Source: Chitinophagaceae bacterium UBA2791 (GTDB lineage Bacteria > Bacteroidota > Bacteroidia > Chitinophagales > Chitinophagaceae). From it: 40,792 nt of DNA. The stretch's first letter is position 1; the number at the start of each line of letters is the position of its first letter. A model generated the notes under the pieces. That model ran no database searches and had not been told where the DNA came from. It was given only the letters and a program-made list of their open reading frames with translations. Both the position numbers and the translations under genes were made by a program. The stretch spans positions 38,299-79,090 of the forward strand of contig DEHV01000011.1 in NCBI GenBank assembly GCA_002352105.1, given 5' to 3'. Shown piece after piece: positions 1-8,042 of the stretch.

Positions 1-398
1 TTAAAAGCCACGTCCAGCGCAAATTTCGAGAGCCTGGCCTCTATGTACCGGGCGGCCGCGGCATCGTCGCCGGTACGCACGTCGCCCCAGTTGCCCTGGG
101 TATCGATCAGCAGGTCTTTTTGCCCGAGGTTTACGATCGCGTCCCCGATGCTGGCGTCGCCGTGCGGGTGGTATTGCATGCTCTGCCCGATGATATTGGC
201 AACCTTATTATAACGCCCGTCGTCCATTTCTTTCATGGCGTGGAGGATGCGTCGCTGAACCGGCTTCAGCCCGTCTTCTACGGCGGGCACGGCTCGCTCA
301 AGGATAACATAGGATGCGTAATCCAGGAACCAGGTCTTATACTGGCCATGAATGCCTGTTTCGTTCTTAAAAACATTAGAATTATCTTTCTTCTCCAT
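1..398 (-). CDS. parC: DNA topoisomerase IV subunit A, N-terminal part (cut by window edge)
   Basis: Breakage-reunion subunit of topoisomerase IV, which decatenates daughter chromosomes with ParE. The 132 visible codons start at ATG 398 and run off the left edge. They hold the GyrA/ParC winged-helix core: the early motif WFLDYASYVILERAVP, then DGLKPVQRRIL, then the quinolone-region stretch HPHGDASIGDAI near residues 78-88, then ARYIEARLSKFA with the expected catalytic tyrosine at about Tyr118. ParC rather than GyrA is inferred because parE lies upstream in the same operon and the N-terminus fits Bacteroidota ParC. The start lies 14 bases after the stop of the preceding glycosyltransferase gene, so it is probably cotranscribed with it. 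Confidence 0.93.
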   Translation of the reverse strand, partial: MEKKDNSNVFKNETGIHGQYKTWFLDYASYVILERAVPAVEDGLKPVQRRILHAMKEMDDGRYNKVANIIGQSMQYHPHGDASIGDAIVNLGQKDLLIDTQGNWGDVRTGDDAAAARYIEARLSKFALDVAF

Positions 399-412
399 GC
401 TGTTTATTGCGG

Positions 413-2074
413 TTAAAGCTTGTTAGTGGAAAAATTTTTCAAAGGATGCAATATGGCGGTGTCCCTTAGCTGGTACAATACTACGGTATGCGCTGTTTGT
501 AATGGTTCCACGCCCGACCGGGAATCGCCGGCAAGCAGGGAATCGGCTTTTTGTTTAAAATATGGGTTGTAGCCGCCATTGATCAGCAGGTATTGGTTAT
601 CTATGCCGGCGTTAAAATGTTCGAGCTCATGGATATTGACAAATCTTATTCTTTCGTTCTTGAATTCCAGGAAAAAATCGCTCATTTCAGCGGTGAGCGC
701 GTCGCCGCTGTATACGATGGCTTCCCCCGGCAGGTCCGAGAAATACTGTTTAACTACAGCCTGCTGATCAAAATAAAAAGGATAACGGGGCTTGACGATA
801 TCGTTGATATAATTCAGGCTCATGGCGGCGATCCATCCCCCGATCAACCAATTAACGGAAAGGGTTTTTGCAGGGAAATAATGGTTGAGCAACCTCAGTC
901 CTAACACGAGGGTAATTAAAAGATAAACATATTTAGTATTTCCGATTTCCGATAAGAACAACCAGGCATCAGCCAAAAGAAACAATACCAGGACCAGTAT
1001 ATACTTCGACGGTTCTTTAAGATAGGCGTTCAACATATAGGCGCCGGAAACTACCGCAAAAGGAACGATGAAGATGAAATGCCTGGGATCGGGCCAGAGC
1101 GGATTGTAACCGTTTACCGAGTAAGACATGAAATTGGCAGACAGCAAGAGTATCATAAAGCTCATGGCGATATGCCGAGAAGCCGCGTCGGTAAAGATCT
1201 TCCGCCGGTAAACAAAGGCCCCGACGGCGAAAATAAGGTATTCAAAATCGCCGTTGAACAGGAAGGCTTGCCATAGTTCGTAGCCCAGCCGCTTTGCCAG
1301 CGCCAGGGATCCGAGTTGTTGATAGGCGATGCCGTCGAAATCGAGCTCGCTATAATTGTTGATTACATCGTACCTGAACAACCAATCCCCCTGGCTCAGT
1401 TCGAAATACAACAGGTAAAGCCCGGTCAGCGCTGCAAGAAAACAAATAGCCATCGTCCAGAACCTGCGGTTTCGCTTTGCCGCGATATCGCTTACCAGCA
1501 GCCATATCCAAAGCGGCGCCGTGATGATAATGGTTTCCTTGGTGATCATGGCAAGGAACAGGGAGAGCGCAAAGCACGCGGCGGATATCCAATCGGGCGC
1601 TTCGCTAAAGCGTTTCCTGTGATAATAAAAATAAGCGGCGAACACAAAAAGGCAGACGCCGGAATCGGGAAGCAGGCGGTGCGCATAAAAAATTACGGTG
1701 AAGCTCAGAAAGAACATCGCATAGGCAAACAACAGCAGCCGGACAGGCTCTTTTCTCAGCAGCAGGTAGATAAGCCAGGCCGTAAGCGCAAACGAGAAAA
1801 AGGAAAACAGGGATGAGGCAAAGGCCGTAACCCCCAATATTTTATAACACAAAGCCGTAAAAAAGATGCAGGTCCATCTCAGGCGAAAATGATCCGTGTC
1901 CGTAAAGGACAATACCCCGGTATTCAGGAGTTCGCCGGCATGTCGGGCGTAATTGATATCGTCATTCCCGTAGAATCCACAGAATAAAAAAGCAACATGC
2001 AGCAGCAGCAAAGCGGTAAACCCGGCAAATAAATACCAGGCTGGTTTTTTATGGATAAGGATACCGCTGTACAT
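413..2074 (-). CDS. GT-C-type glycosyltransferase-like polytopic membrane protein
   Basis: A 553-residue integral membrane protein with about ten or more hydrophobic segments. After the first membrane segment comes an acidic motif GNDDINYARHA (Asp38-Asp39). An acidic pair in the first extracytoplasmic loop is the hallmark of GT-C/PMT-like (GT39, ArnT-like) glycosyltransferases that use polyprenyl-phosphate sugars. A soluble C-terminal domain of roughly 100 residues follows the membrane part. The substrate cannot be read from the sequence. The frame is open to a TTG at 2077, but ATG 2074 directly follows it and is preferred. It sits between parE/DUF1835 and parC with gaps of 25 and 14 bases, so it is an operon passenger with no obvious link to topoisomerase function. 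Confidence 0.72.
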   Translation of the reverse strand: MYSGILIHKKPAWYLFAGFTALLLLHVAFLFCGFYGNDDINYARHAGELLNTGVLSFTDTDHFRLRWTCIFFTALCYKILGVTAFASSLFSFFSFALTAWLIYLLLRKEPVRLLLFAYAMFFLSFTVIFYAHRLLPDSGVCLFVFAAYFYYHRKRFSEAPDWISAACFALSLFLAMITKETIIITAPLWIWLLVSDIAAKRNRRFWTMAICFLAALTGLYLLYFELSQGDWLFRYDVINNYSELDFDGIAYQQLGSLALAKRLGYELWQAFLFNGDFEYLIFAVGAFVYRRKIFTDAASRHIAMSFMILLLSANFMSYSVNGYNPLWPDPRHFIFIVPFAVVSGAYMLNAYLKEPSKYILVLVLFLLADAWLFLSEIGNTKYVYLLITLVLGLRLLNHYFPAKTLSVNWLIGGWIAAMSLNYINDIVKPRYPFYFDQQAVVKQYFSDLPGEAIVYSGDALTAEMSDFFLEFKNERIRFVNIHELEHFNAGIDNQYLLINGGYNPYFKQKADSLLAGDSRSGVEPLQTAHTVVLYQLRDTAILHPLKNFSTNKL

Positions 2075-2099
2075 CAATAAGGATTGTTGCGTAAAATGT

Positions 2100-2924
2100 T
2101 TATCCGGCGCTCGCCGTCTTTTTCAATTCAAAATCTTTCATGTTCTTTAGTTCGCCCTGTACTTCAAATTCTCCGCCAGCCGCGAGTTGTTTCAGTCGCC
2201 ATAACAGGTAGGCGTCGCCTGTTTTGTGTTTGGCCTTATGCAGGTATTGGGCGATGATCCGGGATCCCTTCTGCCATTCGGCGCCAATCATCTTTTTCAG
2301 GTCCTCATCATAAAAATCATCGTCAAAGGAAGCCAGTTTCTTACCGCCTTCGAGGATGCGAACGCCCTTATTCTGGCTGCATAGCTTATTCCATTCGTCA
2401 GGGTCCACTTCAAACTCGCTTGGCGTGATGGGGCGGGCCAGTTTCTTCGCTTTCAGGAATTCCTTGGGCGGGATGCTTTCCAGTCGTTCGGGATAAAAAA
2501 TAGCGCCCTTTTCATTAAAGAAAGGAAGATTGTTAAGATAGAGAATAAAAATGCGTCCCTGGTAGTCTTTCAGCTGACCCATCAGCCAGTAATAACCGCA
2601 AACATCATGGCCATTTTGCGCCGCCCATATCCAGATCATTTCCTCCGGGTCATTTTCCAGCTTCTCGATCAATTCGGAAACGGTTTGGGCGTCGTTGACC
2701 TTGCCGCCGTCGGCCAGCCCGTCGTAGTCGCCGCCTGTCAACACTTCGCGCCACCATTGTTTGCGGGCCTCCATGCCGGCTTCGGTATAAATATCCGCCA
2801 GGGGGCCAACAGCATAATCGTCTTTGATCTGGATGATTACGCCATCGAGGGTTTTATCGGGATCTAGTTCAATGGCTTTCTGTAAAACGGGACCGTCTGC
2901 TTCTGAGAAAACAATATGGATCAT
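2100..2924 (-). CDS. DUF1835/DUF3658 domain protein
   Basis: A soluble 274-residue protein starting MIHIVFSEADGPVLQKAI, which resembles the N-terminal DUF1835 domain. The central part (IWIWAAQNGHDVCGYYWLMG, then IFILYLNN) continues that domain. The C-terminal part, with a Trp/Leu/Lys-rich stretch ending in a short Lys-rich tail, fits DUF3658. No catalytic motif is recognisable and the family function is unknown. ATG 2924 is the natural start, 21 bases after the parE stop; the stop lies 25 bases before the next gene, so it is the second gene of the parE-parC operon. The domain assignment is from memory of the family's opening motif. Confidence 0.75.
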   Translation of the reverse strand: MIHIVFSEADGPVLQKAIELDPDKTLDGVIIQIKDDYAVGPLADIYTEAGMEARKQWWREVLTGGDYDGLADGGKVNDAQTVSELIEKLENDPEEMIWIWAAQNGHDVCGYYWLMGQLKDYQGRIFILYLNNLPFFNEKGAIFYPERLESIPPKEFLKAKKLARPITPSEFEVDPDEWNKLCSQNKGVRILEGGKKLASFDDDFYDEDLKKMIGAEWQKGSRIIAQYLHKAKHKTGDAYLLWRLKQLAAGGEFEVQGELKNMKDFELKKTASAG

Positions 2925-2945
2925 GGATTTATTCTTTTCCGGTAA

Positions 2946-4829
2946 TTAATTTGCTACGAGATCTAATTCAACTTTTAGGTTATCAATGATAAATTCCTGT
3001 CGTTCCGAAGTGTTTTTACCCATGTAATATTCCAGCAGGTGTTGAATATGGGTCTCGGGCATGATCATTACCGGTTGCAGTCGTATATCAGGGCCGATAA
3101 AGCGGGCAAACTCATCGGGCGAGATCTCTCCAAGGCCCTTGAAGCGCGTGATCTCGGGTTTGGCGCCCAGCTTTTTGACGGCGGCATTTTTTTCGTTTTC
3201 GTCGTAACAGTAGATCGTTTCCTGTTTATTGCGCACCCTGAACAGGGGCGTTTCCAGTATATAGACATGCCCGTTTTTCACCAGGTCGGGAAAGAACTGG
3301 AGGAAAAAGGTCATCAGCAAAAGCCGGATATGCATGCCGTCTACATCCGCATCGGTGGCGATGATGATGTTGTTGTACCGGAGATGCTCATACGAATCTT
3401 CGATGTTCAGCGCGTGTTGCAGGAGGTTAAATTCCTCGTTCTCGTAAACCACTTTTTTGGTAAGCCCGAAACAGTTCAAGGGTTTGCCTCTCAGGCTGAA
3501 TACCGCCTGCGTCTCGACGTTCCGTGCCTTGGTAATGGAGCCGCTGGCCGAATCGCCCTCCGTGATAAAAATGGAGCTTTCCCTTTGCTTTTCCAGTATT
3601 TTTTCCTTGTCCTTCCCGGCGGGCTCGTCGTTCAGGTGATAGCGGCAATCCCTGAGTTTCTTGTTGTGGAGATTGGCTTTTTTAGCCCGTTCATTGGCCA
3701 GTTTACGGATACCAGAGAGCTCTTTTCTTTCTTTTTCGCTCTGTTCGATCCTTTTCTTCATGGCATCCGCTGTTTCGGGGTTGCGATGAAGATAGTTGTC
3801 CAGCTCCTTTGTTATAAAATCGCCTACAAAGTTCCGCATGCTTTGCCCCCCTTCCGCAACAAACTGAGATCCCAGTTTGGTTTTGGTCTGGGACTCAAAG
3901 ACAGGCTCCTGCACGCGCACCGAAATGGCGGCGCAGATGCTTCCCCGTATATCGGCGGCATCGTAATCCTTTTTAAAGAACTCCCGGACGGTCTTTACCA
4001 GCGCTTCCCGGAAAGCGGCAAGATGAGTGCCGCCCTGGGTGGTGTACTGGCCGTTAACAAAGGAATAATACTCTTCTCCATACTGGTTTTCGTGGGTCAG
4101 CGCCACTTCGATATCATCGCCTTTGAGCAGGATGATCGGATAGCGGATATCTTCCTGGTTGGTCTTTCTTTGCAGCAGGTCAAGCAGCCCGTTCTTACTC
4201 AGGTATTTTTTCCCGTTCAGGTTGATCACCAGCCCCGCGTTCAGATAGCAATAGTTCCATAGCTGGTTGTCCAGGTATTCATGGACGAAATGAAAGTTCT
4301 TGAATATTTTTTCGTCGGGGACAAAAGAAACCTCCGTGCCGTTGGGTTCGGCGGTCTTGGCTTCCTTGTACTCCTTGCTCAGCGCGCCTCGTTCAAATTC
4401 GGCTGTTTTTTCCTTTTTATCGCGTATCGATGTCACTTTGAAATAAGAGCACAGCGCATTCACCGCCTTGGTGCCCACGCCGTTCAGCCCAACTGATTTC
4501 TGAAACGCCTTGCTATCGTATTTTGCGCCGGTATTGATCTTGCTGACGACGTCCACCACCTTGCCCAGGGGAATGCCCCGTCCATAGTCGCGAACCGTCA
4601 CCTGCTTGTTTTCAATGACGATGTCTATGCTCTTGCCGTAGCCCATGGTGTATTCATCTATACAATTGTCTATCACCTCCTTTAACAGTACATAGATGCC
4701 GTCGTCGGAGCTGGAGCCGTCTCCGAGCTTGCCAATATACATGCCTGGTCTCAGGCGGATATGTTCTCTCCAGTCGAGCGACCGGATACTCTCCTCATTG
4801 TAATCGAATAAGTTCTGTTTGTCTATCAT
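2946..4829 (-). CDS. parE: DNA topoisomerase IV subunit B (ATPase subunit)
   Basis: GHKL-ATPase subunit that drives strand passage by topoisomerase IV together with ParC. The 627 residues contain, in order: RLRPGMYIG (27-33), the ATP-binding motif EVIDNCIDE (51-59), DYGRGIPLG (about 81), GLNGVGTKAVNALC, the transducer region with GQYTTQGGTH, a Lys/Glu-rich linker, and the TOPRIM domain with EGDSASGS and the metal-binding DADVDG, then RFKGLGE. Length is normal. The frame extends to a TTG at 4856, but ATG 4829 (MIDKQNLF) is preferred. A TATATTTG box ends only five bases before that ATG, so the transcript may be nearly leaderless. It is the first gene of a four-gene operon that ends in parC. Confidence 0.95.
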   Translation of the reverse strand: MIDKQNLFDYNEESIRSLDWREHIRLRPGMYIGKLGDGSSSDDGIYVLLKEVIDNCIDEYTMGYGKSIDIVIENKQVTVRDYGRGIPLGKVVDVVSKINTGAKYDSKAFQKSVGLNGVGTKAVNALCSYFKVTSIRDKKEKTAEFERGALSKEYKEAKTAEPNGTEVSFVPDEKIFKNFHFVHEYLDNQLWNYCYLNAGLVINLNGKKYLSKNGLLDLLQRKTNQEDIRYPIILLKGDDIEVALTHENQYGEEYYSFVNGQYTTQGGTHLAAFREALVKTVREFFKKDYDAADIRGSICAAISVRVQEPVFESQTKTKLGSQFVAEGGQSMRNFVGDFITKELDNYLHRNPETADAMKKRIEQSEKERKELSGIRKLANERAKKANLHNKKLRDCRYHLNDEPAGKDKEKILEKQRESSIFITEGDSASGSITKARNVETQAVFSLRGKPLNCFGLTKKVVYENEEFNLLQHALNIEDSYEHLRYNNIIIATDADVDGMHIRLLLMTFFLQFFPDLVKNGHVYILETPLFRVRNKQETIYCYDENEKNAAVKKLGAKPEITRFKGLGEISPDEFARFIGPDIRLQPVMIMPETHIQHLLEYYMGKNTSERQEFIIDNLKVELDLVAN

Positions 4830-4834
4830 CCCGA

Positions 4835-4842
4835 CAAATATA
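4835..4842 (-). promoter_or_regulatory. candidate TAnnTTTG -7 box of the parE operon
   Basis: On the minus strand the sequence reads TATATTTG, a full match to the Bacteroidota -7 consensus, with its last base 5 bases before the parE ATG. Transcription would start close to the start codon. No well-spaced -33 TTTG is present, so this is a suggestion only. Confidence 0.4.
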
Positions 4843-5214
4843 GTCAAACAGCCCAAAAGCGTTCCCAGGCGGTTATTAACTGGTGTGCATAATTACAAAA
4901 ACAACAAAAAGCGACCGCTACCGGCTCATCGCTGCGACTGGGGAATAGATGGCTACAGTATTGTAATATTTTGATAATCAATTTGTTAATATCCTGGTCG
5001 GTTAATTTTATGTTTTATCTGCGGGGAGAGCGATTAAAAAGAAGGAATTGTCCTAAATTTGGGTTGTTGTTTTGGCGTGGGCGATATTCCCGCGAAACCT
5101 GAGCAGCCTTTAAATTCTACTCTTCTGACCCATAATTCTGCGCGCTAACCCATTGCGTTTGCACCCATTAAATTCGTTCAATCTTCTTTTTTTTAACTTT
5201 TAAAAGCGGAACGT
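4843..5214. other. intergenic region between divergent parE and the 88-aa gene
   Basis: About 370 bases with no convincing gene. The AT-rich stretch holds the divergent promoters: the parE side is described separately, and on the plus strand TAAATTTG at 5054-5061 fits the -7 consensus for the small downstream gene, implying a leader of about 150 bases. Short start-to-stop frames here (the longest is about 30 codons) show no protein-like features. I see no tRNA and no strong hairpin. Confidence 0.5.
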
Positions 5215-5481
5215 ATGTATTCTTATGCATTGTTGGAAGCAGGTTGCCATTATCTTATCCAGGAAAAAGAAGACGCTCCCATTCATTTGATTCAAGTGGG
5301 ATTGGAAACAGATTATTGCGTGTTGGTTACGAGGTTTTCCGATGAGGAATCCATGGAATGGAAGAAAAAAACAGATCCGATTTTCGATATTCTTGAATTA
5401 CTGAGCGACGATAAAATCAAAGACTGGCAGGCCATCTATAACAAGGACGCCTATAACTATGAGGAGGAAGACGACGAGTAA
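5215..5481 (+). CDS. small acidic protein of unknown function (88 aa)
   Basis: I do not recognise a named family. The 88-residue product is soluble, lacks a signal peptide and membrane segment, and begins MYSYALLEAGCHYLIQEKED. It has a compact mixed-composition core, a conspicuous Trp-Lys-Lys-Lys patch mid-way and a strongly acidic tail ending YNYEEEDDE. ATG 5215 follows an A/T-rich leader, and the stop lies 130 bases before the transglutaminase-like gene, so cotranscription is possible but not forced. The composition looks like a real coding sequence and no comparable frame overlaps it. It may be a small binding or adaptor protein, but that is not supported by any motif. Confidence 0.7.
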   Translation: MYSYALLEAGCHYLIQEKEDAPIHLIQVGLETDYCVLVTRFSDEESMEWKKKTDPIFDILELLSDDKIKDWQAIYNKDAYNYEEEDDE

Positions 5482-5611
5482 GGACGGCTTACCAATGTTA
5501 TTACCCGGGAAACGGGCTGAGCAGCAATAGGGGCGGTAGACTTTTATTAAGGCTTTAACAGCTTTTCGGTTAACTATTTGGTACGATTTTGTGTTGTAGG
5601 GCATAATATAT

Positions 5612-6517
5612 ATGCTTTACACATATGATCAATACCGGGGATTAAGAAGGTTGTTGTTAACGACAATATGTATCCTGACCATCCTGCCGCTTGCTCCCCT
5701 GATCAACCGGTATATCCCGCCGATCATCGTGGGGTCCTGGAACCTGGACCTCATGGTTTCTATTGTAATTGCCGCCTTATTTACCGTGATTGTCGTGCGG
5801 ATCTTTCGTTTCCTGATCGTGCCGGCGGCGGCCTTATTCGTATTGGTCCTTTTATTTAACCAGCTGACCGATCGGTATGGATTGGGGAATATGGTGAACG
5901 ATTACCGGGTCATGGTGTCTAACAACTGGGGGAACAAGGAGCATAAGGAGGCCGATCTCCTGATCACGCCTTCTTTTTTCGACGGCCCGCTTACCAAAAC
6001 GGTTAAGGCCCTTCAAAGCAAGGTAGACCATCGCGATTCGGTGGTGAGAAATTTTGCCGTGAGGTATTCCCTGGAATATTTTGACGAATATCATCCTAAA
6101 TACGGATCGACGGTCAGGGTCCTTTCGCTGTTCAAATACATCAATACCCATTTCCGGTATGTTCCCGACGCCGAACGGGATGAGTATTTTGCCACAGCCC
6201 GCGAAACGATCCTGAACGGAATGGGAGGGGATTGCGATGATCATACGATCCTGATGGTTTCCGCGCTGAGCGCCATTGGCGCCCGTTGCCGGATGACGCT
6301 GACGGAGGGTCATCTGTATCCTGAGCTGTTCTGCGGAGATAAAAATCAATTCGAAAAGATGCAGAGCGCCATCCTTCATCTTTTCGGCGCCGATATCAAA
6401 GACAATATCTATTATCATGAACAGGATGGCGAATACTGGATCAACCTCGATTATACCGCAAATCATCCGGGCGGCCCCTTTGTGAGCGATAAGGCTTTTG
6501 CGATCATTAACCTTTGA
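5612..6517 (+). CDS. membrane-anchored transglutaminase-like (papain-fold) protein
   Basis: A 301-residue protein with three N-terminal membrane segments (about residues 13-31, 46-64 and 66-84) and a transglutaminase-like core. The catalytic triad can be placed: Cys208 in GGDCDDHTILMVSAL, His234 in EGHLYPE and Asp280 in YWINLDYTAN. In this superfamily the domain is usually a protease or amidase of peptides or proteins rather than a cross-linking enzyme. With short loops between the membrane segments, the catalytic part probably sits on one face of the inner membrane; which face cannot be told. ATG 5612 is the only sensible start. Its stop codon overlaps the ATG of a 25-codon frame (TGATG), suggesting a coupled small ORF. 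Confidence 0.85.
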   Translation: MLYTYDQYRGLRRLLLTTICILTILPLAPLINRYIPPIIVGSWNLDLMVSIVIAALFTVIVVRIFRFLIVPAAALFVLVLLFNQLTDRYGLGNMVNDYRVMVSNNWGNKEHKEADLLITPSFFDGPLTKTVKALQSKVDHRDSVVRNFAVRYSLEYFDEYHPKYGSTVRVLSLFKYINTHFRYVPDAERDEYFATARETILNGMGGDCDDHTILMVSALSAIGARCRMTLTEGHLYPELFCGDKNQFEKMQSAILHLFGADIKDNIYYHEQDGEYWINLDYTANHPGGPFVSDKAFAIINL

Positions 6518-6594
6518 TGGATAACCGGCTTGATGCGCGCCGCCGCCGGATCTTTCTAAAAGAGATGCGTTATCTCTGGCGCCAGCACGCCTGA
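6517..6594 (+). CDS. candidate 25-aa basic small ORF overlapping the transglutaminase-like gene
   Basis: ATG 6517 overlaps the TGA of the upstream gene in the arrangement TGATG, typical of translational coupling. The frame encodes 25 residues, beginning MDNRLDARRRR and ending LWRQHA, with one Arg-rich patch followed by a short amphipathic stretch. There is no known family that I can name. The coupling geometry and composition argue for expression; the tiny size and lack of any comparison argue against confidence. It could be chance. Confidence 0.3.
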   Translation: MDNRLDARRRRIFLKEMRYLWRQHA

Positions 6595-6622
6595 CGCGTT
6601 TATTCGACGATATATAGAGGGA

Positions 6623-7306
6623 CTACCAGTCTATCGAATTTTGCATTTGCAGCCTGGGTTGCGCAGCGTCTTTTTTTATTTTGAGGCTAAGATAGCCGGG
6701 TAGGGCAATGCAAATAGCAATAAGGGTTGAAATATAATAGATCAGAAAGCTGTCCTCGCTATTGGCGCTCGCAATAAAGTAGTCAAAAATATAGATCAGG
6801 GTAAAAGTGCCGTATTCAAATAAAAGCGCGGCGTAAATAAATACTTTTGCCGATTGCCTGTTTGAATGTTCTATTTTCTGCAGGTACCTGACGATTTCCC
6901 AGGTTAGCACGATCAGTACAATGGCAATTCCGGGCCCTAAGGTATATTTGAGCGCGTCATAATCTAACCCATAGATCAGGATATTGACGATTTCGAAAGC
7001 TATTAGCAGCGCCAGGGAGAATGAGATATAGCGCCGTATCATCAGCGAGGAACTGGTGTAATAAAAGATAATTAAGATCACCGGTATGTCGATCAGGTTA
7101 TAAATAACGCCAATATCGCTTTTGAGGTCTTCCGAAAAACCGGGCAGAAGATCGGTGAAATTTACCAGGCCGCCTGTAAGCCAATAGGCCGCGAACAGAA
7201 GGAAAAAACTATCCCGCCAGAGCTTTCTCAGTGACACAACCAGCATGGGAATAAAGTAAGAAAGTATTGCGGCTACGGATATAATATCATAAAAAGGGTA
7301 TTTCAC
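6623..7306 (-). CDS. seven-transmembrane protein of unknown function
   Basis: A 227-residue protein with seven predicted membrane helices (roughly residues 7-26, 32-50, 66-86, 92-112, 121-141, 155-176 and 184-206) joined by short loops, with a short polar C-terminus. No catalytic or ligand motif is evident. The architecture resembles 7-TM sensory or unknown-function proteins that are common in Chitinophagaceae, but no sensor kinase gene is adjacent. Start is GTG 7306; the first in-frame ATG (residue 21) would cut the first membrane helix, so GTG is preferred. It is convergent with the transglutaminase-like gene. Confidence 0.7.
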   Translation of the reverse strand: MKYPFYDIISVAAILSYFIPMLVVSLRKLWRDSFFLLFAAYWLTGGLVNFTDLLPGFSEDLKSDIGVIYNLIDIPVILIIFYYTSSSLMIRRYISFSLALLIAFEIVNILIYGLDYDALKYTLGPGIAIVLIVLTWEIVRYLQKIEHSNRQSAKVFIYAALLFEYGTFTLIYIFDYFIASANSEDSFLIYYISTLIAICIALPGYLSLKIKKDAAQPRLQMQNSIDW

Positions 7307-7440
7307 ATCTTAAGCATTTACATGTACAAAGCGTTCAATGCAAATTATTATTGCAGTTTAGTTTATTTTCAGTATTAGTACCTTTTATATAGTTTGCATA
7401 AAATACGATCCGCCAAATAAATTTACCAGGCAGGCGTTAT

Positions 7441-7566
7441 TTACCCCGTATGGTAATTTCTTATTCTGCGTACCCGGGCTTTTTTTAAAAAGGATAAGAT
7501 ATTTTTTATGAATGGTTCGGACCCTCCCGGAAACATCTGTTCTTTTTCCAGGATCATAAAATGCAT
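7441..7566 (-). CDS. candidate 41-aa small ORF
   Basis: An ATG-initiated frame of 41 residues containing EKEQMFPGGSEPF and the basic amphipathic stretch SFLKKARVRRIRNYHTG. The frame stays open for about 20 further protein-like codons upstream of the ATG without another ATG, so this may alternatively be the decayed tail of a longer gene. It lies on the same strand as, and 134 bases before, the 7-TM gene. No family is recognised. Confidence is low because it rests only on composition. Confidence 0.22.
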   Translation of the reverse strand: MHFMILEKEQMFPGGSEPFIKNILSFLKKARVRRIRNYHTG

Positions 7567-7743
7567 CCCGATAAGGTAGTAAAAATGCCTCCGGATCTGG
7601 ATAACCTCGCTAAATTTTAGTGAAAATACTAATTTTTATCTGGTAAAAAACCTGTAGCAGATTGTTGATTTACTATTTTTAGCGTAATTGCCGCATTTGA
7701 ATAATAGGGCATATTTGCGCTATGAGATCAGTTTCGGGCTTTC

Positions 7744-7751
7744 TATTTTTG
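7744..7751 (+). promoter_or_regulatory. TAnnTTTG -7 box ahead of the candidate RNA
   Basis: TATTTTTG matches the Bacteroidota -7 consensus. A TTTG at 7714-7717 lies upstream, but the 26-base gap is longer than usual. Predicted initiation is about 7757, just before the first hairpin. Confidence 0.35.
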
Positions 7752-7756
7752 TATTG

Positions 7757-7918
7757 TTAGTTTAACGCCCGGACATAGGGGCGAAGTTAAAATCCAATAT
7801 CGTTCAAAAGACCGGCAGACTTTGAGACCGTAACCAATTTAGCCTTATCCTGCTGAAAAACCTAAGGTGACGAGATGTTAAAAAGTTTGAGAGCCTTCGC
7901 ATCAGCGAGGGCTTTTTG
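7757..7918 (+). ncRNA. candidate stand-alone small RNA with intrinsic terminator
   Basis: Three signals line up on the plus strand: a TATTTTTG promoter box at 7744-7751; a hairpin at 7761-7791 in which TTTAAC pairs with GTTAAA and GCCC with GGGC around a GAA bulge; and a strong terminator at 7892-7917. The implied transcript is about 160 nt and contains no convincing ORF. No plus-strand gene follows until 9099, so a cis-acting leader role is unlikely; it faces the 3' end of the RES toxin gene. It does not resemble tmRNA, RNase P or SRP RNA in the motifs I can recall. 6S RNA or a family-specific sRNA are possibilities. Ends are inferred. Confidence 0.35.
7892..7917 (+). terminator. intrinsic terminator
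   Basis: AGCCTTCGC pairs with GCGAGGGCT across the tetraloop ATCA (nine pairs, one G-U), followed at once by TTTTTGTTT. The T-run is on the plus strand, away from the RES gene. On the minus strand the tail is much weaker, though it might still end the RES/Xre transcript. Confidence 0.7.
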
Positions 7919-8042
7919 TTTATTATAACTTCTGGTTTTCCCCCCTTCGCTTGCAGACGGGACAAGGGTTTAAAAGAGTCAACAGTTCCTCGTATTAAAT
8001 AGGGCGCGCCTTGCATAAGTATGGCGGCAATTGCTGCGGGGA

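Larger units (their letters stand above)
7307..8042. other. long intergenic region with candidate small ORF and structured RNA
   Basis: More than 700 bases without a conventional gene, AT-rich on its left half. It holds a 41-codon frame on the minus strand (7441-7566) and, on the plus strand, a TATTTTTG box, a bulged hairpin and an intrinsic terminator spanning about 7744-7918; both are listed separately. An 80-codon minus-strand frame at 7804-8046 runs through the terminator hairpin and is not believed. I see no tRNA, IS end or repeat array. Confidence 0.5.

Noticed and set aside
3039..4262. Long plus-strand frame of 407 codons
   Set aside because: It lies antisense to parE, whose motifs are clear; it is a shadow of the coding bias on the other strand.
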